The notes below the pieces were generated by a model. The model made no database searches. It was not told where the DNA came from and was given only the letters and a program-made list of their open reading frames with translations. A stretch of DNA of 64,000 bases. Source: Corynebacterium jeikeium. GTDB lineage: Bacteria > Actinomycetota > Actinomycetes > Mycobacteriales > Mycobacteriaceae. The stretch lies in NCBI RefSeq assembly GCF_000738175.1, contig NZ_JFCH01000055.1, positions 1 to 64,000 of the forward strand, in the 5' to 3' direction. Positions 21,124 through 29,560 of the stretch are shown here, piece after piece (within the stretch, counting starts at the first letter, position 1; the number at the start of each line of letters is the position of its first letter). The position numbers were made by a program, and so were the translations under genes.

Positions 21124-23457
21124 ATGACGAACGCACCTTTCTACGAGCCCGGCTCCGCGCTGGATCAGCTCGCCAGCGCAAAGAACATTGAGGACGGCGG
21201 TCTGATCGTCGCCGTCGACGGCCCGAGCGGCACCGGCAAGTCCACCGTCTGCCGCCGCCTGGCTACCGCCGCGGACGCGAAATATCTGGATACCGGCGCC
21301 ATGTACCGCGTAGCCACGCTGCATGTGCTGCGCCAGGGCATCGACCCTTCCGAGGAGTCCGCACGCGAGGCGATCATCGCCGCCACCGCCGACCTGCCGC
21401 TGGAGATCAACGAGGATCCCACCTCCACCGAGGTGCTGCTGGACGGCACCGACGTTTCCGGCGAGATCCGCGGCCCCGAGGTTACCGCGCATGTTTCCGC
21501 CGTCGCCGCCATCCCGGAGGTGCGCGAGAACCTGGTGGCCCTGCAGCGCTCTTTGGCCTTCGCCGCCGGTCGCTGCGTGGTCGAGGGGCGCGACATCGGA
21601 ACTGTGGTTCTTGAGGACGCCCCCGTGAAGATCTTCATGACGGCCTCCGCCGAGGTGCGGGCTCAGCGCCGATACGATCAGGACCTGGAAGCTGGCCGAG
21701 ACGCGGACTACGAGGCTGTACTCGCGGATGTGCAGCGCCGTGATGAGGCCGACTCCTCCCGTAAGACCTCTCCGCTCCGCCCGGCAGAGGATGCCGTGAT
21801 TGTAGACACCGGCGAGATGGACATCGACGCAGTGCTGGAGAAGTTGGCGCAGCTGACCCTGGCCAGCGCCAAGCCGGACAGCCTGGATTCCCCGGCGGAG
21901 CTGATCTTCCGCACCGCCGATGGCGAGGTGCTGGGGGAGTCCGACTTCTCCGCCGCCGAATTCTCCGAGTACGACGATGACGAGTTCGACGAGGGCAACG
22001 AGTCCGGCCCCGACGAATTCTTCATCACCGGCCCGGACGACTTCACCCTCGAGGGCGGCGGCGACATGCCGGAATCCGACGAGGACTGGGAAGCCCTGGA
22101 GGAAGCCTTCGGTGTGCTCGGCGACGAGGAGGCCGAGCAGGAGGCCTTGTGCACCGTTGCCATCGTCGGCCGCCCGAACGTGGGCAAGTCCACCCTGGTG
22201 AACCGCTTCATCGGCCGCCGCGAGGCTGTGGTGGAGGACTTCCCGGGCGTCACCCGCGACCGTATTTCCTACCTGGGCGAGTGGTCCGGCCGCCGCTTCT
22301 GGGTGCAGGATACGGGCGGCTGGGATCCGGATGCGAAGGGCATCCACGCCGCCATCGCCCGCCAGGCGGAGACCGCCATGGAAACAGCCGACGTCATCGT
22401 CTTCGTGGTCGACTCGAAGGTCGGCATCACCTCCACCGACGAGGTCATCGCCCGCAAGCTGCAGCGCAGTAAGGTGCCCGTGATCGTGGTGGCCAACAAG
22501 TGCGATGCGGATGCGCAGCTGGGCGACGTCGCCGAGTTCTGGGCGCTGGGCCTGGATAACCCGTACCCGGTGTCCGCCCAGCACGGCAAGGGCGCGGCGG
22601 ACGTCATGGACGAGGTCCTGCGCGTCTTCCCGGAGCACCCGCGCGAGCTCTCCGTCGTTTCTGGCCCGCGCCGCGTGGCCCTGGTCGGTCGCCCGAACGT
22701 GGGCAAGTCCTCTCTGCTGAACAAGATCACGGGCGAGGAGCGCTCCGTGGTCAACAACGTTGCAGGCACCACTGTCGACCCGGTCGACTCCATCGTGGAG
22801 CTGGAGGAAAAGACCTGGAAGTTCGTCGATACCGCCGGCATCCGCAAGAAGACGAAGCACGCGCGCGGCCACGAGTTCTACGCCTCGCTGCGCACCCGCT
22901 CCGCCATCGACGCGGCGGAGGTCGTTGTTTTTCTTGTTGACGCCAGCGAGCCCATCGCCGAGCAGGATCAACGAGTGCTTCGCATGATCCTCGACTCGGG
23001 GCGTGCCCTGGTGGTGGCCTACAACAAGTGGGACCTGGTGGATGAGGACCGTCGCGACCTGCTGGAGCGGGAGATCGAGCTGCAGCTTTCCCACGTCCCA
23101 TGGGCCCGCCGCGTGAACATTTCCGCAAAGACGGGCCGCGCGCTGCAGAAGCTGGAGCCCGCGATGATCGAGGCCTTGGAGAGCTGGGATCAGCGCATCT
23201 CCACCGGTCAGCTGAATACCTGGCTACGTGCGGTGATTGCGGAGACCCCGCCGCCGATGCGTGGCGGCCGCCTGCCGCGCGTGCTGTTTGCCACCCAGGC
23301 ATCCACCAAGCCACCGGTGATCGTGCTGTTCACCACGGGCTTCCTGGAGCACGGCTACCGCCGCTTCCTGGAGCGCAAGCTGCGCGAGGCCTTCGGCTTC
23401 GAGGGCTCTCCGGTGCGCATCGCGGTGCGTGTGCGCGAGAAGAAGCGTAAGAAGTAG
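21124..23457 (+). CDS. cmk-der: bifunctional cytidylate kinase / ribosome-assembly GTPase Der
   Basis: 777 residues in one frame. Residues about 1-240 are cytidylate kinase (P-loop [28 protein letters not shown]). Residues about 250-345 form a very acidic linker. From about 340 the protein is Der, with two G domains ([22 protein letters not shown]; then [26 protein letters not shown]) and the C-terminal KH-like domain ending in a basic tail. The two activities are separate genes in M. tuberculosis (Rv1712, Rv1713) but fused in some actinobacteria. There is no internal stop or plausible internal start with a ribosome binding site at the junction. Confidence 0.94.
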   Translation: MTNAPFYEPGSALDQLASAKNIEDGGLIVAVDGPSGTGKSTVCRRLATAADAKYLDTGAMYRVATLHVLRQGIDPSEESAREAIIAATADLPLEINEDPTSTEVLLDGTDVSGEIRGPEVTAHVSAVAAIPEVRENLVALQRSLAFAAGRCVVEGRDIGTVVLEDAPVKIFMTASAEVRAQRRYDQDLEAGRDADYEAVLADVQRRDEADSSRKTSPLRPAEDAVIVDTGEMDIDAVLEKLAQLTLASAKPDSLDSPAELIFRTADGEVLGESDFSAAEFSEYDDDEFDEGNESGPDEFFITGPDDFTLEGGGDMPESDEDWEALEEAFGVLGDEEAEQEALCTVAIVGRPNVGKSTLVNRFIGRREAVVEDFPGVTRDRISYLGEWSGRRFWVQDTGGWDPDAKGIHAAIARQAETAMETADVIVFVVDSKVGITSTDEVIARKLQRSKVPVIVVANKCDADAQLGDVAEFWALGLDNPYPVSAQHGKGAADVMDEVLRVFPEHPRELSVVSGPRRVALVGRPNVGKSSLLNKITGEERSVVNNVAGTTVDPVDSIVELEEKTWKFVDTAGIRKKTKHARGHEFYASLRTRSAIDAAEVVVFLVDASEPIAEQDQRVLRMILDSGRALVVAYNKWDLVDEDRRDLLEREIELQLSHVPWARRVNISAKTGRALQKLEPAMIEALESWDQRISTGQLNTWLRAVIAETPPPMRGGRLPRVLFATQASTKPPVIVLFTTGFLEHGYRRFLERKLREAFGFEGSPVRIAVRVREKKRKK

Positions 23458-23493
23458 GCGCTAGAAGTAGGCGCCAAAAATAGGCTCTAGCGC
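23458..23493. terminator. candidate stem-loop between convergent genes
   Basis: GCGCTAGA (23458) and TCTAGCGC (23486) form an 8-bp inverted repeat with a 20-base loop between the stop of cmk-der and the stop of the opposing gene. There is no clear T-run, so a terminator role is weakly supported. Confidence 0.3.
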
Positions 23494-24215
23494 AGCACCA
23501 GGATCCAGATGGCGATGTGGTGCAGCAGCGCCGCCAGGATCGTGGCGGCGTGGAAAACCTCGTGGAATCCGAACCAGCGCGGGGAGGGGTTCGGCCACTG
23601 CTTGGCGTAGATCACTGCGCCGAGGGAGTAGATGATCCCGCCCAGCAGCATCAGCAGGCTCACGGCCAGACCCAGCTGCTGGTAGTAGCCCACGGCGCCG
23701 ATGGCGGCCAGCCAGCCGAGGGTGAGGTACGTGGTGGCATCCAGCCACCGCGGGTGATCAATCCACACCAAGTTCAGTACCACTGCCGCGGTGGCGGCCA
23801 GCCAGCTGACGGCCAAGATCCATAGCCCGCCGGTGTTAAACCAGCCCCAGCCGGTGAACCACCGCGCGCCGAAAGCGCCGACCGTTACCGGCCCGTAGGT
23901 GCCGGCGATGAAGACCGCGATCATGGCGTGGTCGGCACGTCGCCAGCTGTTTACCGCACCCTCGGAGCGCCACGGCACGCGGTGGTACAGCGCACTGACG
24001 GTGAGCATCCCGGCCAGGCACAGTGCGTACAGCGCCGTGGCCATGGTCATCCAGGACAGGTGAAACTTGGAGGCCGCAACGATGGTCAGTGCCGTGCCCA
24101 TGCCGCCGAAATACCATGCGGCGGCGGTGTGCAGCCGCCCGCGCATATAGGGGCGCGGGCCACGGTCGAACACGGGGCGAGAGGGCTTCTTCGTGAGTAC
24201 TTGAGAATCGCGCAC
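23487..24215 (-). CDS. TrhA/hemolysin III-family membrane protein
   Basis: 242 residues, about seven transmembrane helices, with the family motifs HTAAAWYFGGMGTAL and LYHRVPW near the start and the conserved C-terminal FHEVFHAATILAALLHHIAIW, whose His residues may bind metal (PAQR-like superfamily). Members are widespread; some influence membrane energetics, and the 'hemolysin' label is historical. It converges with cmk-der. Confidence 0.85.
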   Translation of the reverse strand: MRDSQVLTKKPSRPVFDRGPRPYMRGRLHTAAAWYFGGMGTALTIVAASKFHLSWMTMATALYALCLAGMLTVSALYHRVPWRSEGAVNSWRRADHAMIAVFIAGTYGPVTVGAFGARWFTGWGWFNTGGLWILAVSWLAATAAVVLNLVWIDHPRWLDATTYLTLGWLAAIGAVGYYQQLGLAVSLLMLLGGIIYSLGAVIYAKQWPNPSPRWFGFHEVFHAATILAALLHHIAIWILVLR

Positions 24216-24241
24216 GAAAGAAAGCCTACGCCCGTCCGCAG

Positions 24242-25930
24242 CTAGAACAGCCCCGAAATAACCCCCTGCGCGTCAACATCGATGCGCTCGGCCGCGGGCT
24301 TCTTCGGCAGACCCGGCAGGGTCATCACGTCGCCAGTGAGTGCCACGACGAAACCGGCGCCGATGCGCGGCACCAGCTCGCGGACGTGCAGGGTGTGGCC
24401 GCTCGGCGCACCCAGGGCCTTGGGGTCATCGCTGAAGGAGTACTGCGTCTTCGACACGCACACCGGCAGCTTGTCCCAGCCGTTGTCCTTTAGAAACGCC
24501 AGGTCCTTCACGGCCTGCGGGCCGAACTGCACGTCCGCCGCGCCGTAGATCTCCGTGGCAAGCGTGTGCAGGGTGGCTTCCACGCCATCGACGGGCTGAT
24601 AGATCTGGTGGCTGGAGCTGGGGGCGTCCTCACCAGAAACACCATCGACGACCTCCAACACCGCAGAGGCCAGATCCGCCGCGCCGGCACCGCCCTCGGC
24701 CCACACGTTGCACTCCACCACGCGTACGCCGAATTGCTCGCCCCAGTCGGCGACCTGAGCGCGCTCGGTGGCGGTATCAGAGCTAAACAGGTTCAGCGCC
24801 ACCACCGGTTCCACGCCGAACTTGCGGATGTTGCTGACGTGGCGCTCCAGGTTGGCCAGACCGGCCTTCAGCACGGAATCGCCGTTGTGCTTCAGCGAGC
24901 GAATGGTGGCCACCACGACCGTCGCGGCGACGTCGAGGCTACCGGCGCGGGACTTGATGTCGAAGAACTTCTCCGCGCCCAGGTCGCTGCCGAAACCAGC
25001 CTCGGTCAGCACAACCTCCGATAGATCCAGTGCCGTGGTGGTTGCGATCAGCGAGTTGCAGCCGTGCGCGATGTTGGCGAAAGGCCCGCCGTGCACCAGG
25101 GCAGGGGTGCCACCCAGGGTCTGCACCAGGTTCGGGTTGATCGCGTCGCGCAGCAGGGCGGTGATAGCACCCGCACACTTCAGGTCGCCCGCGGTGACAG
25201 GCTGGCGGTCGTAAGTCTGGCCCACCACGATGCGCCCGATGCGCTTCTTCAGGTCCTCCAAGTCGGTGGCCAGGCACAGGATCGCCATGATCTCGCTGGC
25301 CGCCGTGATGTCGAACCCGCCCTCGCGCGGAGTGCCTTGGCCCGGCCCGCCGAGGCCCGTGACCACGTGGCGCAGCGAGCGGTCGTTGACGTCCAGGCAG
25401 CGCCGCCACGTCACGCGTCGCGGGTCGATGCCGAGGGCGTTGCCGTGCTGCACGTGGTTGTCGACAATGGCCGCCAGGGTATTGGTTGCGGCGGTAATGG
25501 CGTGCATGTCGCCGGTGAAGTGCAGATTAATGTCCTCCATTGGCACAATCTGCGCATAGCCGCCGCCGGCCGCGCCGCCCTTGATGCCCATGACCGGCCC
25601 CTGGGAGGGCTCGCGGATCGCCACCATCGTCTGGCGCCCGGCCGCCCGCACCGCATCCGCAAGGCCGATCAGCACGGTGGACTTGCCCTCGCCCGCGGGG
25701 GTCGGGCTCATTGCGGTCACGAGCACGAGCTTGCCCTTCTTAGTGACGCCCTCACGCTCCGCCCGCAAAGCGGGAACGTCGATCTTGGCCTTTGTCCGGC
25801 CGTAGGGAATCAAAGCGGCCTCCGGGATGCCGGCGTGCTCCGCGATCGCGGTGATGGGCTCCAGAGTGTGGGCCTGTGCGATGTCGACGTCGCTGGGTTG
25901 GGGATTGCTGGTTACAGAAGAGTTAGTCAT
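24242..25930 (-). CDS. fhs: formate-tetrahydrofolate ligase
   Basis: 562 residues, the full family length. ATP-binding loop SPTPAGEGKSTVLIGLADA, followed by GGAAGGGYAQIVPMEDINLHFTGD and the C-terminal GEIMTLPGLPKKPAAERID-type end (here GDVMTLPGLP). It makes 10-formyl-tetrahydrofolate from formate, THF and ATP in the cytosol. The ATG at 25930 is preferred; the frame extends 21 codons upstream without conservation. It is divergent from gapB. Confidence 0.94.
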   Translation of the reverse strand: MTNSSVTSNPQPSDVDIAQAHTLEPITAIAEHAGIPEAALIPYGRTKAKIDVPALRAEREGVTKKGKLVLVTAMSPTPAGEGKSTVLIGLADAVRAAGRQTMVAIREPSQGPVMGIKGGAAGGGYAQIVPMEDINLHFTGDMHAITAATNTLAAIVDNHVQHGNALGIDPRRVTWRRCLDVNDRSLRHVVTGLGGPGQGTPREGGFDITAASEIMAILCLATDLEDLKKRIGRIVVGQTYDRQPVTAGDLKCAGAITALLRDAINPNLVQTLGGTPALVHGGPFANIAHGCNSLIATTTALDLSEVVLTEAGFGSDLGAEKFFDIKSRAGSLDVAATVVVATIRSLKHNGDSVLKAGLANLERHVSNIRKFGVEPVVALNLFSSDTATERAQVADWGEQFGVRVVECNVWAEGGAGAADLASAVLEVVDGVSGEDAPSSSHQIYQPVDGVEATLHTLATEIYGAADVQFGPQAVKDLAFLKDNGWDKLPVCVSKTQYSFSDDPKALGAPSGHTLHVRELVPRIGAGFVVALTGDVMTLPGLPKKPAAERIDVDAQGVISGLF

Positions 25931-26003
25931 ATTCCCAGAATAAACGCCTACCCCTAATCGCCCCCGTAATAGCGGGTGTAAGGCTGGGGGCAACTAGACT
26001 TCA

Positions 26004-26034
26004 GGGGGTAAGAGGGTAACCCCCCGAATATTCG
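26004..26034 (+). promoter_or_regulatory. leader hairpin and palindrome upstream of gapB
   Basis: GGGGGT (26004) pairs with ACCCCC (26019) across a 9-base loop and is followed immediately by the 10-bp palindrome CGAATATTCG (26025). It lies 37 bases before the gapB ATG in the fhs-gapB divergent region. It could be an operator or an mRNA leader structure; no T-run follows. Confidence 0.35.
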
Positions 26035-26070
26035 CAAAACGATTACTTCCAGTGAGGTAGTGAGGTATAG

Positions 26071-27537
26071 ATGACCGACAACGCACACACCAAGAGCGCT
26101 CTGCACAGTGATTGGAACGAGCGGCTGGCCGTGGCGCAGGAGATGCTGCCGCTGATCAGCCGCCTGCACCGCGATAAGAACGTGGTGACTTCCATCTTCG
26201 GCCGGCTGCTTGTCAACGTCACCGATATTGACATCATCAAGTCCCACCGCTACGCCCGCCGTGTCGTGGAAAAAGAGCTGCCGCTGGAGCAGACCCTGCC
26301 CGTGCTGCGCGAGCTGGTGGAGATGAACCTGGGCACTGCCTCCATCGATATTGGATCGCTGGCTAGCCGCTACAACAAGGATTCCGAGGGGCTGACCCTG
26401 CGCGAGTACCTGGAGCGCGAGCTGGCGGAGGTCATCGGCGGCCCGGAGCAGGTCGAGCCCCGTGACATCGTCCTCTACGGCTTCGGCCGCATCGGCCGCC
26501 TGCTGGCCCGCATCTTGGTTGCCCGTGAGGCCACCTATGGCGGTGCGCGCCTGCGTGCCGTCGTCGTCCGCTCCAAGGGCGAAGGCGACCTGATCAAGCG
26601 TGCTTCTCTGCTGCGCCGCGACTCCGTCCACGGAGCCTTCGACGGCACTATCACCACGGACGAGGAAAACAACACGATCTGGGCCAACGGCACCCCGATC
26701 CGCATTATCTACGCCAACAACCCGGCGGAGATCGACTACACCGAATACGGCATCAACGACGCAATCGTGGTGGATAACACTGGTGTGTGGCGTGACCGGG
26801 ATGGCCTGTCTCAGCACCTGGAGGCCAAGGGTGTGTCCAAGGTTCTGCTGACCGCACCTGGCAAGGGTGACATCAAGAACATCGTCTACGGCATCAACCA
26901 CGGCGACATCACTGAGGATGATCGCATTCTGTCTGCGGCGTCCTGTACTACCAACGGCATCACCCCGGTGCTGAAGGTCATCAACGACCGCTACGGCGTG
27001 GAACACGGCCACGTGGAGACCGTGCACTCCTTCACCAACGACCAGAACCTGATCGACAACTTCCACAAGGGCGATCGCCGTGGCCGCGCTGCAGGCCTGA
27101 ACATGGTGCTCACCGCCACGGGCGCGGCGAAGGCCGTGGCTAAGGCTCTGCCGGAGTTCGCAGGCAAGCTGACGGGTAACGCTATCCGCGTACCCACCCC
27201 GGACGTCTCCATGGCAGTGCTGAACCTGACCCTGAACCAGGATGTTGAGGCCGACGAGGTGAATAACTTCCTGCGCCGCGTCTCCCTGCACTCCACCCTG
27301 CGCCAGCAGATCGACTTCATTAAGTCCCCTGAGGTTGTCTCCACCGACTTCGTCGGCACCACCCACGCGGGCATCGTCGACGGCTTGGCCACCATTGCCA
27401 ACGGCAACCACTTGGTGCTCTACGTCTGGTACGACAACGAGTTCGGCTACTCCAACCAGGTGATCCGCATTGTCGAGGAGATCGCCGGCGTGCGCCCGCG
27501 CGTGCTGCCGCAGCGTGCCGCTGCGCAGGATCTGTAG
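26071..27537 (+). CDS. gapB: glyceraldehyde-3-phosphate dehydrogenase, long GapB type
   Basis: 488 residues. A helical N-terminal extension of about 130 residues precedes a standard GAPDH with nucleotide-binding YGFGRIGR, catalytic Cys in SAASCTTNGITPVLK and C-terminal WYDNEFGYSNQV. The extended form matches the second GAPDH of corynebacteria, which in C. glutamicum serves gluconeogenesis and accepts NADP. ATG at 26071 with GTGAGGTA upstream. The glycolytic gapA is not in this window. Confidence 0.92.
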   Translation: MTDNAHTKSALHSDWNERLAVAQEMLPLISRLHRDKNVVTSIFGRLLVNVTDIDIIKSHRYARRVVEKELPLEQTLPVLRELVEMNLGTASIDIGSLASRYNKDSEGLTLREYLERELAEVIGGPEQVEPRDIVLYGFGRIGRLLARILVAREATYGGARLRAVVVRSKGEGDLIKRASLLRRDSVHGAFDGTITTDEENNTIWANGTPIRIIYANNPAEIDYTEYGINDAIVVDNTGVWRDRDGLSQHLEAKGVSKVLLTAPGKGDIKNIVYGINHGDITEDDRILSAASCTTNGITPVLKVINDRYGVEHGHVETVHSFTNDQNLIDNFHKGDRRGRAAGLNMVLTATGAAKAVAKALPEFAGKLTGNAIRVPTPDVSMAVLNLTLNQDVEADEVNNFLRRVSLHSTLRQQIDFIKSPEVVSTDFVGTTHAGIVDGLATIANGNHLVLYVWYDNEFGYSNQVIRIVEEIAGVRPRVLPQRAAAQDL

Positions 27538-27560
27538 TAGTTACTAGTGCTGGTGCTGGG

Positions 27561-29189
27561 TTATAGCAGCATCAGCAGGAGCATCTGGCAGCCGATGATC
27601 TTGCCGATCATCGCTGCCGGATAGACGGTGGCGTAGCCGCGCATGGGCAGCTCCGTGTCCGCCTGATCGTTGAGGTAGCTGATCACCGCGGGGTTGGTAG
27701 AGACGCCAGCGGCCATGCCCATCGCCTCGTCCCACTTCAGGCGCAGCAGCCACAGCCCGGCCAGGCCGCAGACGATGGCTGAGGTCACGGTGATGATGAA
27801 GCCGAGGGCGATGTAGCTCAGGGACGTGATGTCCGTCAGTGCGTCGCGGAAACCCGTGCCCGCGATGGTGCCCACGCCAGCTAGGAAGATGGCCAGACCC
27901 AGGCTGCTGAGGGCCTTGTTGGCGTGATAAGGGATTTGCCACCCGATGGGGCCGGTGCGGGCAAGCGCTCCAAAGATGAGACCCATAACGATCGGGCCAC
28001 CACCGAAGCCCAGGTTGAGCGTGGTGCCACCGGGCAGGGGAATGGGGATCGCACCGATGAGCAGACCGATGGCCAAGCCCAGGGTGAAAGGCAGCAGGTT
28101 CACGTCCGCCAGGGAGCGTTCGGAATCGCCCAGGAATTGGGAGACCTCGTCGATGCGGTGCTTGGGGGTCACCACTCGCACGCGATCGGAGTAGTGGAGC
28201 ACGTCGTCTGGGCCGGGAACTAGGTCTTCGTCGCCGCGGCGGATGCGGGCGATGATGAAGCCGTGGCTGATTGGGTCGATGTCCTTGATGCTGCGCCCGG
28301 CGATGCTGGGGTTAGAAACAGTGATGCGGCGGTAGCCGATGTAGGAGCTATCCACGTCGATGTCGATCTGCTCGCCCAGTGCGGCCGTGGCCTTGTCCAG
28401 GGAGTCCGGTGTGCCGGTGATCACCACGATCATGCCGGGGTACACCTCTGCATCCGGGTAGGCCAGCTTGTGATCCTTTTCCTGGACGTCCTCGGTGGCG
28501 TGGTGGGGGCGGACCAAGCGGGTGACGATAATCTTTGAATCTGCGATGGCGCGCAGGTCGCGCACGCAGCCTTCGATGTCCTCGCGCAGGCGCACGCCGC
28601 GGTGCTCCAGTGGCGCGTGTAGCACGCCCTCGTCGATCGCGTCCTGGCGATGGTTCACCTTCAAGAGCTTGGTTCCAATGGCGGCCACGGCGATGGCGCC
28701 GAGCACGCCGCCGGGATAGGCCAGGGAGTAGCCGACGACGGGATCGGCGGCCAGTTCTGGGTGGGTGCCTTCCAGCATGTCCACGACGGCCGCCATACCT
28801 GGCGTGGAAGTCAGTGCGGCCGCGAAGGAGCCGGTGGCCGTGGCGGCCTCCACGCCGAAGATCGGCACCAGCAGCCACGTCATGCCCATCAGGCCGACGA
28901 GCAGCACCACGACGAAGAGGATCATGCGCCAGCCGCGCTCGCGGAAGTCGGCGAAGAAGGCGTGTCCAGCCGTCAGGCCGATGGCGTAGACGAAGATGGC
29001 CAGGCCGAATTGGAAGATGATCGGGGGCAGCTGGATGTTGGGATCCGCCGTGGAAAAGGCAATGGCGACGAAGAGAATCGCCGCGGTGCCGAGCGACATG
29101 CCGCCGAGGCGTATCTTGCCGATGGCGAAACCGAGGGCGAGGATAATGACTAGGGCGATCAGCGGATTTTCAGCAAGGAATGCCAGCAT
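27561..29189 (-). CDS. aspartate:alanine exchanger (AAE)-family transporter with two TrkA-C domains
   Basis: 542 residues. Two blocks of about five transmembrane helices flank a central cytoplasmic part with paired TrkA-C-like domains (VTRLVRPHHATEDVQEKD... and GRSIKDIDPISHGFIIARI...), the YidE/YbjL/AspT layout. The helices contain the duplicated family motif (AALTSTPGMAAVVDM and GMAAGVSTNPAVISYLND). Probably an anion or amino-acid transporter; corynebacterial relatives include the succinate exporter SucE, so dicarboxylate export is possible. The substrate cannot be read from sequence. Confidence 0.88.
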   Translation of the reverse strand: MLAFLAENPLIALVIILALGFAIGKIRLGGMSLGTAAILFVAIAFSTADPNIQLPPIIFQFGLAIFVYAIGLTAGHAFFADFRERGWRMILFVVVLLVGLMGMTWLLVPIFGVEAATATGSFAAALTSTPGMAAVVDMLEGTHPELAADPVVGYSLAYPGGVLGAIAVAAIGTKLLKVNHRQDAIDEGVLHAPLEHRGVRLREDIEGCVRDLRAIADSKIIVTRLVRPHHATEDVQEKDHKLAYPDAEVYPGMIVVITGTPDSLDKATAALGEQIDIDVDSSYIGYRRITVSNPSIAGRSIKDIDPISHGFIIARIRRGDEDLVPGPDDVLHYSDRVRVVTPKHRIDEVSQFLGDSERSLADVNLLPFTLGLAIGLLIGAIPIPLPGGTTLNLGFGGGPIVMGLIFGALARTGPIGWQIPYHANKALSSLGLAIFLAGVGTIAGTGFRDALTDITSLSYIALGFIITVTSAIVCGLAGLWLLRLKWDEAMGMAAGVSTNPAVISYLNDQADTELPMRGYATVYPAAMIGKIIGCQMLLLMLL

Positions 29190-29200
29190 GATCTTGATCC

Positions 29201-29236
29201 TATAAAGAAATCCCCGCCCACACGAGGTGAGCGGGG
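29201..29236 (-). terminator. terminator of the 30-residue peptide gene
   Basis: On the minus strand CCCCGCTCA pairs with TGGGCGGGG (9 bp, one G-U) over a 7-base loop and is followed by ATTTCTTTATA. It lies 45 bases beyond the peptide stop and just before the transporter start, so it should uncouple the two. Confidence 0.8.
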
Positions 29237-29280
29237 ACCCAAGAGAAACCTCAGATTAGGACTTTCTGAGTGGCCGGACC

Positions 29281-29373
29281 TTACTTGCCGGAGATCAGGC
29301 CAGCCAGGCCAGCGAGTGCGCCGCCGATCAGGCTAACGAGACCCTGGAAGAAGTTTGCAATCAGTTCAATCAT
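29281..29373 (-). CDS. 30-residue amphipathic hydrophobic peptide
   Basis: ATG preceded by GAAAGGATCACTCCC (good ribosome binding site, about 9 bases). It starts MIELIANFFQGLVSL, continues with a Gly/Ala/Leu-rich helix and ends GLAGLISGK. There is no signal peptide; net charge is near zero. It has its own leader and a strong terminator, the layout of a highly expressed single gene. In size and pattern it recalls phenol-soluble-modulin-like lytic peptides and the tiny PorA/PorH-type channel peptides of corynebacterial outer membranes, but I see no specific sequence match to either. It is not a shadow of another gene: nothing overlaps it. Confidence 0.7.
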   Translation of the reverse strand: MIELIANFFQGLVSLIGGALAGLAGLISGK

Positions 29374-29402
29374 GGGAGTGATCCTTTCAGTGTGTAGTGG
29401 CG

Positions 29403-29447
29403 GGCGCTAGGGATTTTGTGAGTTTGTTAGCGCCTTCACACTAACAA
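29403..29447 (-). promoter_or_regulatory. overlapping, mutually exclusive inverted repeats in the peptide leader
   Basis: TTGTTAG (29424) with CTAACAA (29441), and GGCGCTA (29403) with TAGCGCC (29428), are both perfect 7-bp inverted repeats. They share the segment at 29428-29430, so the two stems cannot form at once. They lie 30-75 bases before the peptide ATG. They may form alternative mRNA structures or overlap an operator. Confidence 0.45.
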
Positions 29448-29481
29448 TCGTTTGTCATCCCTAAGCGTTACGCCCTAGATA

Positions 29482-29501
29482 CAATTTTCTCGGAAAAATT
29501 G
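29482..29501. promoter_or_regulatory. palindrome in divergent promoter region
   Basis: CAATTTT and AAAATTG form a perfect inverted repeat with a 6-base spacer, between the minus-strand peptide gene and the plus-strand ATPase gene. On the minus strand a -35-like TTTCAC and -10-like TTGTAT flank it, so a bound protein could control the peptide promoter. Confidence 0.4.
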
Positions 29502-29560
29502 TGAAAGGCGTTCTTTTCGCAGGTGAGAGTCAGAGAAAAATTTTCCCTACGCTGGGGTAC

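Noticed and set aside
23450..23480. Direct repeat AAGTAGGCGC present twice after cmk-der
   Set aside because: Only two short copies 14 bases apart; likely chance or slippage at the gene end, without an attachment-site context.
23487..24215. Hemolysin as a virulence factor
   Set aside because: Hemolysin III/TrhA proteins are common in non-pathogens, and the name does not show toxin activity.
29281..29373. Naming the 30-residue peptide PorA or PorH
   Set aside because: Size class and location are suggestive but I see no specific residue match with known corynebacterial porin peptides.
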